Shown: piece by piece, positions 6,225 through 6,713 of the stretch | Layout: the number at the start of each line of letters is the position of its first letter | Position numbering within the stretch: the first letter of the stretch is position 1 | Assembly (NCBI GenBank): GCA_043817485.1 | Contig: JBDRGX010000035.1 | Location: 1-6,713, forward strand | Direction of reading: 5' to 3' | Origin: JBDRGX01 sp043817485 [NCBI: bacterium] | GTDB taxonomy: Bacteria > JBDRGX01 | DNA length: 6,713 bases | Translations under genes and position numbers: made by a program | Notes under the pieces: generated by a model | What the model saw: only the letters and a program-made list of their open reading frames with translations | Database searches by the model: none | What the model was told of the DNA's origin: nothing

Positions 6225-6713
6225 TTATTTCTTTTCCCATTTTAACAATTCAACAATTTCGCTTAAAGTTTTACCTTCTTGAATTTCTCTTTTTATTTTA
6301 TTTTCTCTTTCTAAAATATCCATTGCTCTATTAGCAATTTCTACTACTTTTTGTTGAGGGATTACTATAACACCATCATCATCTCCTACTACCCAATCTC
6401 CAGAATAAATAGTAATTCCAGAAATTTTAATTGGAATTCCTATTTCTCCAAAACCTTTTGGTTCTCCAGCATTAAGTTGAATTTTTTTTACAAATGCTGG
6501 AAATTTAAGATGTTTAATTTCTAATATATCTCTAATTGCTCCATTAATTACAACACCTGCTATTTTTTTTTGAATAGCACTATAAGTAGCTAATTCTCCC
6601 CATACTGCTGGACCTATACCATTAGCATCAATAATAATTACAGTTCCTGGTTCTGCCATATCTATAGCTTCTACTGGTTTTGCCCAATCACCAGAATTAG
6701 TTCTTACAGTTAA
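6225..6713 (-). CDS. RraA-family protein (HMG/CHA aldolase-like), 5'-partial
   Basis: The reading frame runs off the right edge. In frame before the first ATG (6659) are the codons for L-T-V-R-T-N-S-G-D-W-A-K-P-V-E-A-I-D, which match the conserved family region A-x-T-V-x-x-x-x-G-D-x-x-x-x-x-x-A-I-D. The true start is therefore outside the window, and that ATG is internal. Further marks are AEPGTVIIID, GELATYSAIQKKIAGVVING followed by IRD (the metal/substrate-binding Arg-Asp), GDWVVGDDDGVIVIP and a charged C-terminal helix. The superfamily contains 4-hydroxy-4-methyl-2-oxoglutarate aldolases, oxaloacetate decarboxylases and the RNase E inhibitor RraA, and is often misnamed demethylmenaquinone methyltransferase. 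The D-D-D-G-V-x-V-I-P ending favours the aldolase-like branch over the ribonuclease regulator, but the substrate cannot be told from sequence. It is on the same strand as the cupin gene, with a 94-base gap. Confidence 0.88.
   Translation of the reverse strand, partial: LTVRTNSGDWAKPVEAIDMAEPGTVIIIDANGIGPAVWGELATYSAIQKKIAGVVINGAIRDILEIKHLKFPAFVKKIQLNAGEPKGFGEIGIPIKISGITIYSGDWVVGDDDGVIVIPQQKVVEIANRAMDILERENKIKREIQEGKTLSEIVELLKWEKK

Noticed and set aside
1-6713. CRISPR array, insertion sequence, prophage or toxin-antitoxin signatures
   Set aside because: No spaced repeats, transposase-like frames, terminal inverted repeats or small paired genes were seen on either strand.

Overview
This is a very AT-rich bacterial segment (about a quarter G+C by eye). 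Codons end almost always in A or T, intergenic regions are short, and TAA is the only stop codon seen ending genes. The genes indicate a cell-wall-building, rod-shaped bacterium that probably makes a deoxysugar-containing surface polysaccharide. Strong base bias plus a damaged, pared-down priA suggests a small or eroding genome, such as a host-associated or otherwise reduced lineage. The sequence alone does not let me name the phylum.

Layout. (1) Positions 2-1936, plus strand: priA, the primosomal replication-restart helicase. It is cut by the left window edge and interrupted by one in-frame TAA at 692-694. The reading frame is otherwise open and well conserved on both sides. (2) Positions 2009-2081: a tRNA-Arg with anticodon UCG. 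(3) Positions 2125-4646, plus strand: a sigma-70-like promoter followed by mreB, mreC and mreD, the rod-shape elongation genes, with mreC and mreD overlapping by 11 nt. (4) Positions 4646-4683: a hairpin flanked by an A-run and a T-run, placed to stop transcription from both converging operons. (5) Positions 4717-6713, minus strand: reading right to left, an RraA-family gene (5' end outside the window), a small cupin sugar epimerase/isomerase of the RmlC superfamily, and dTDP-glucose 4,6-dehydratase (rfbB/rmlB). The cupin and rfbB overlap by 8 nt, and the rfbB ribosome binding site lies inside the cupin gene.

How the genes fit together. MreB, MreC and MreD form the membrane-linked scaffold that directs lateral peptidoglycan synthesis. 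RfbB makes the dTDP-4-keto-6-deoxyglucose intermediate, and the coupled cupin enzyme probably acts on that product or a related keto-sugar. The RraA-like gene is on the same strand but has no clear functional link.

Nothing here looks like an undescribed system. The points most worth checking are the premature stop in priA, the apparent absence of the PriA winged-helix domain, and the cupin's active-site signature, which differs from canonical RmlC.
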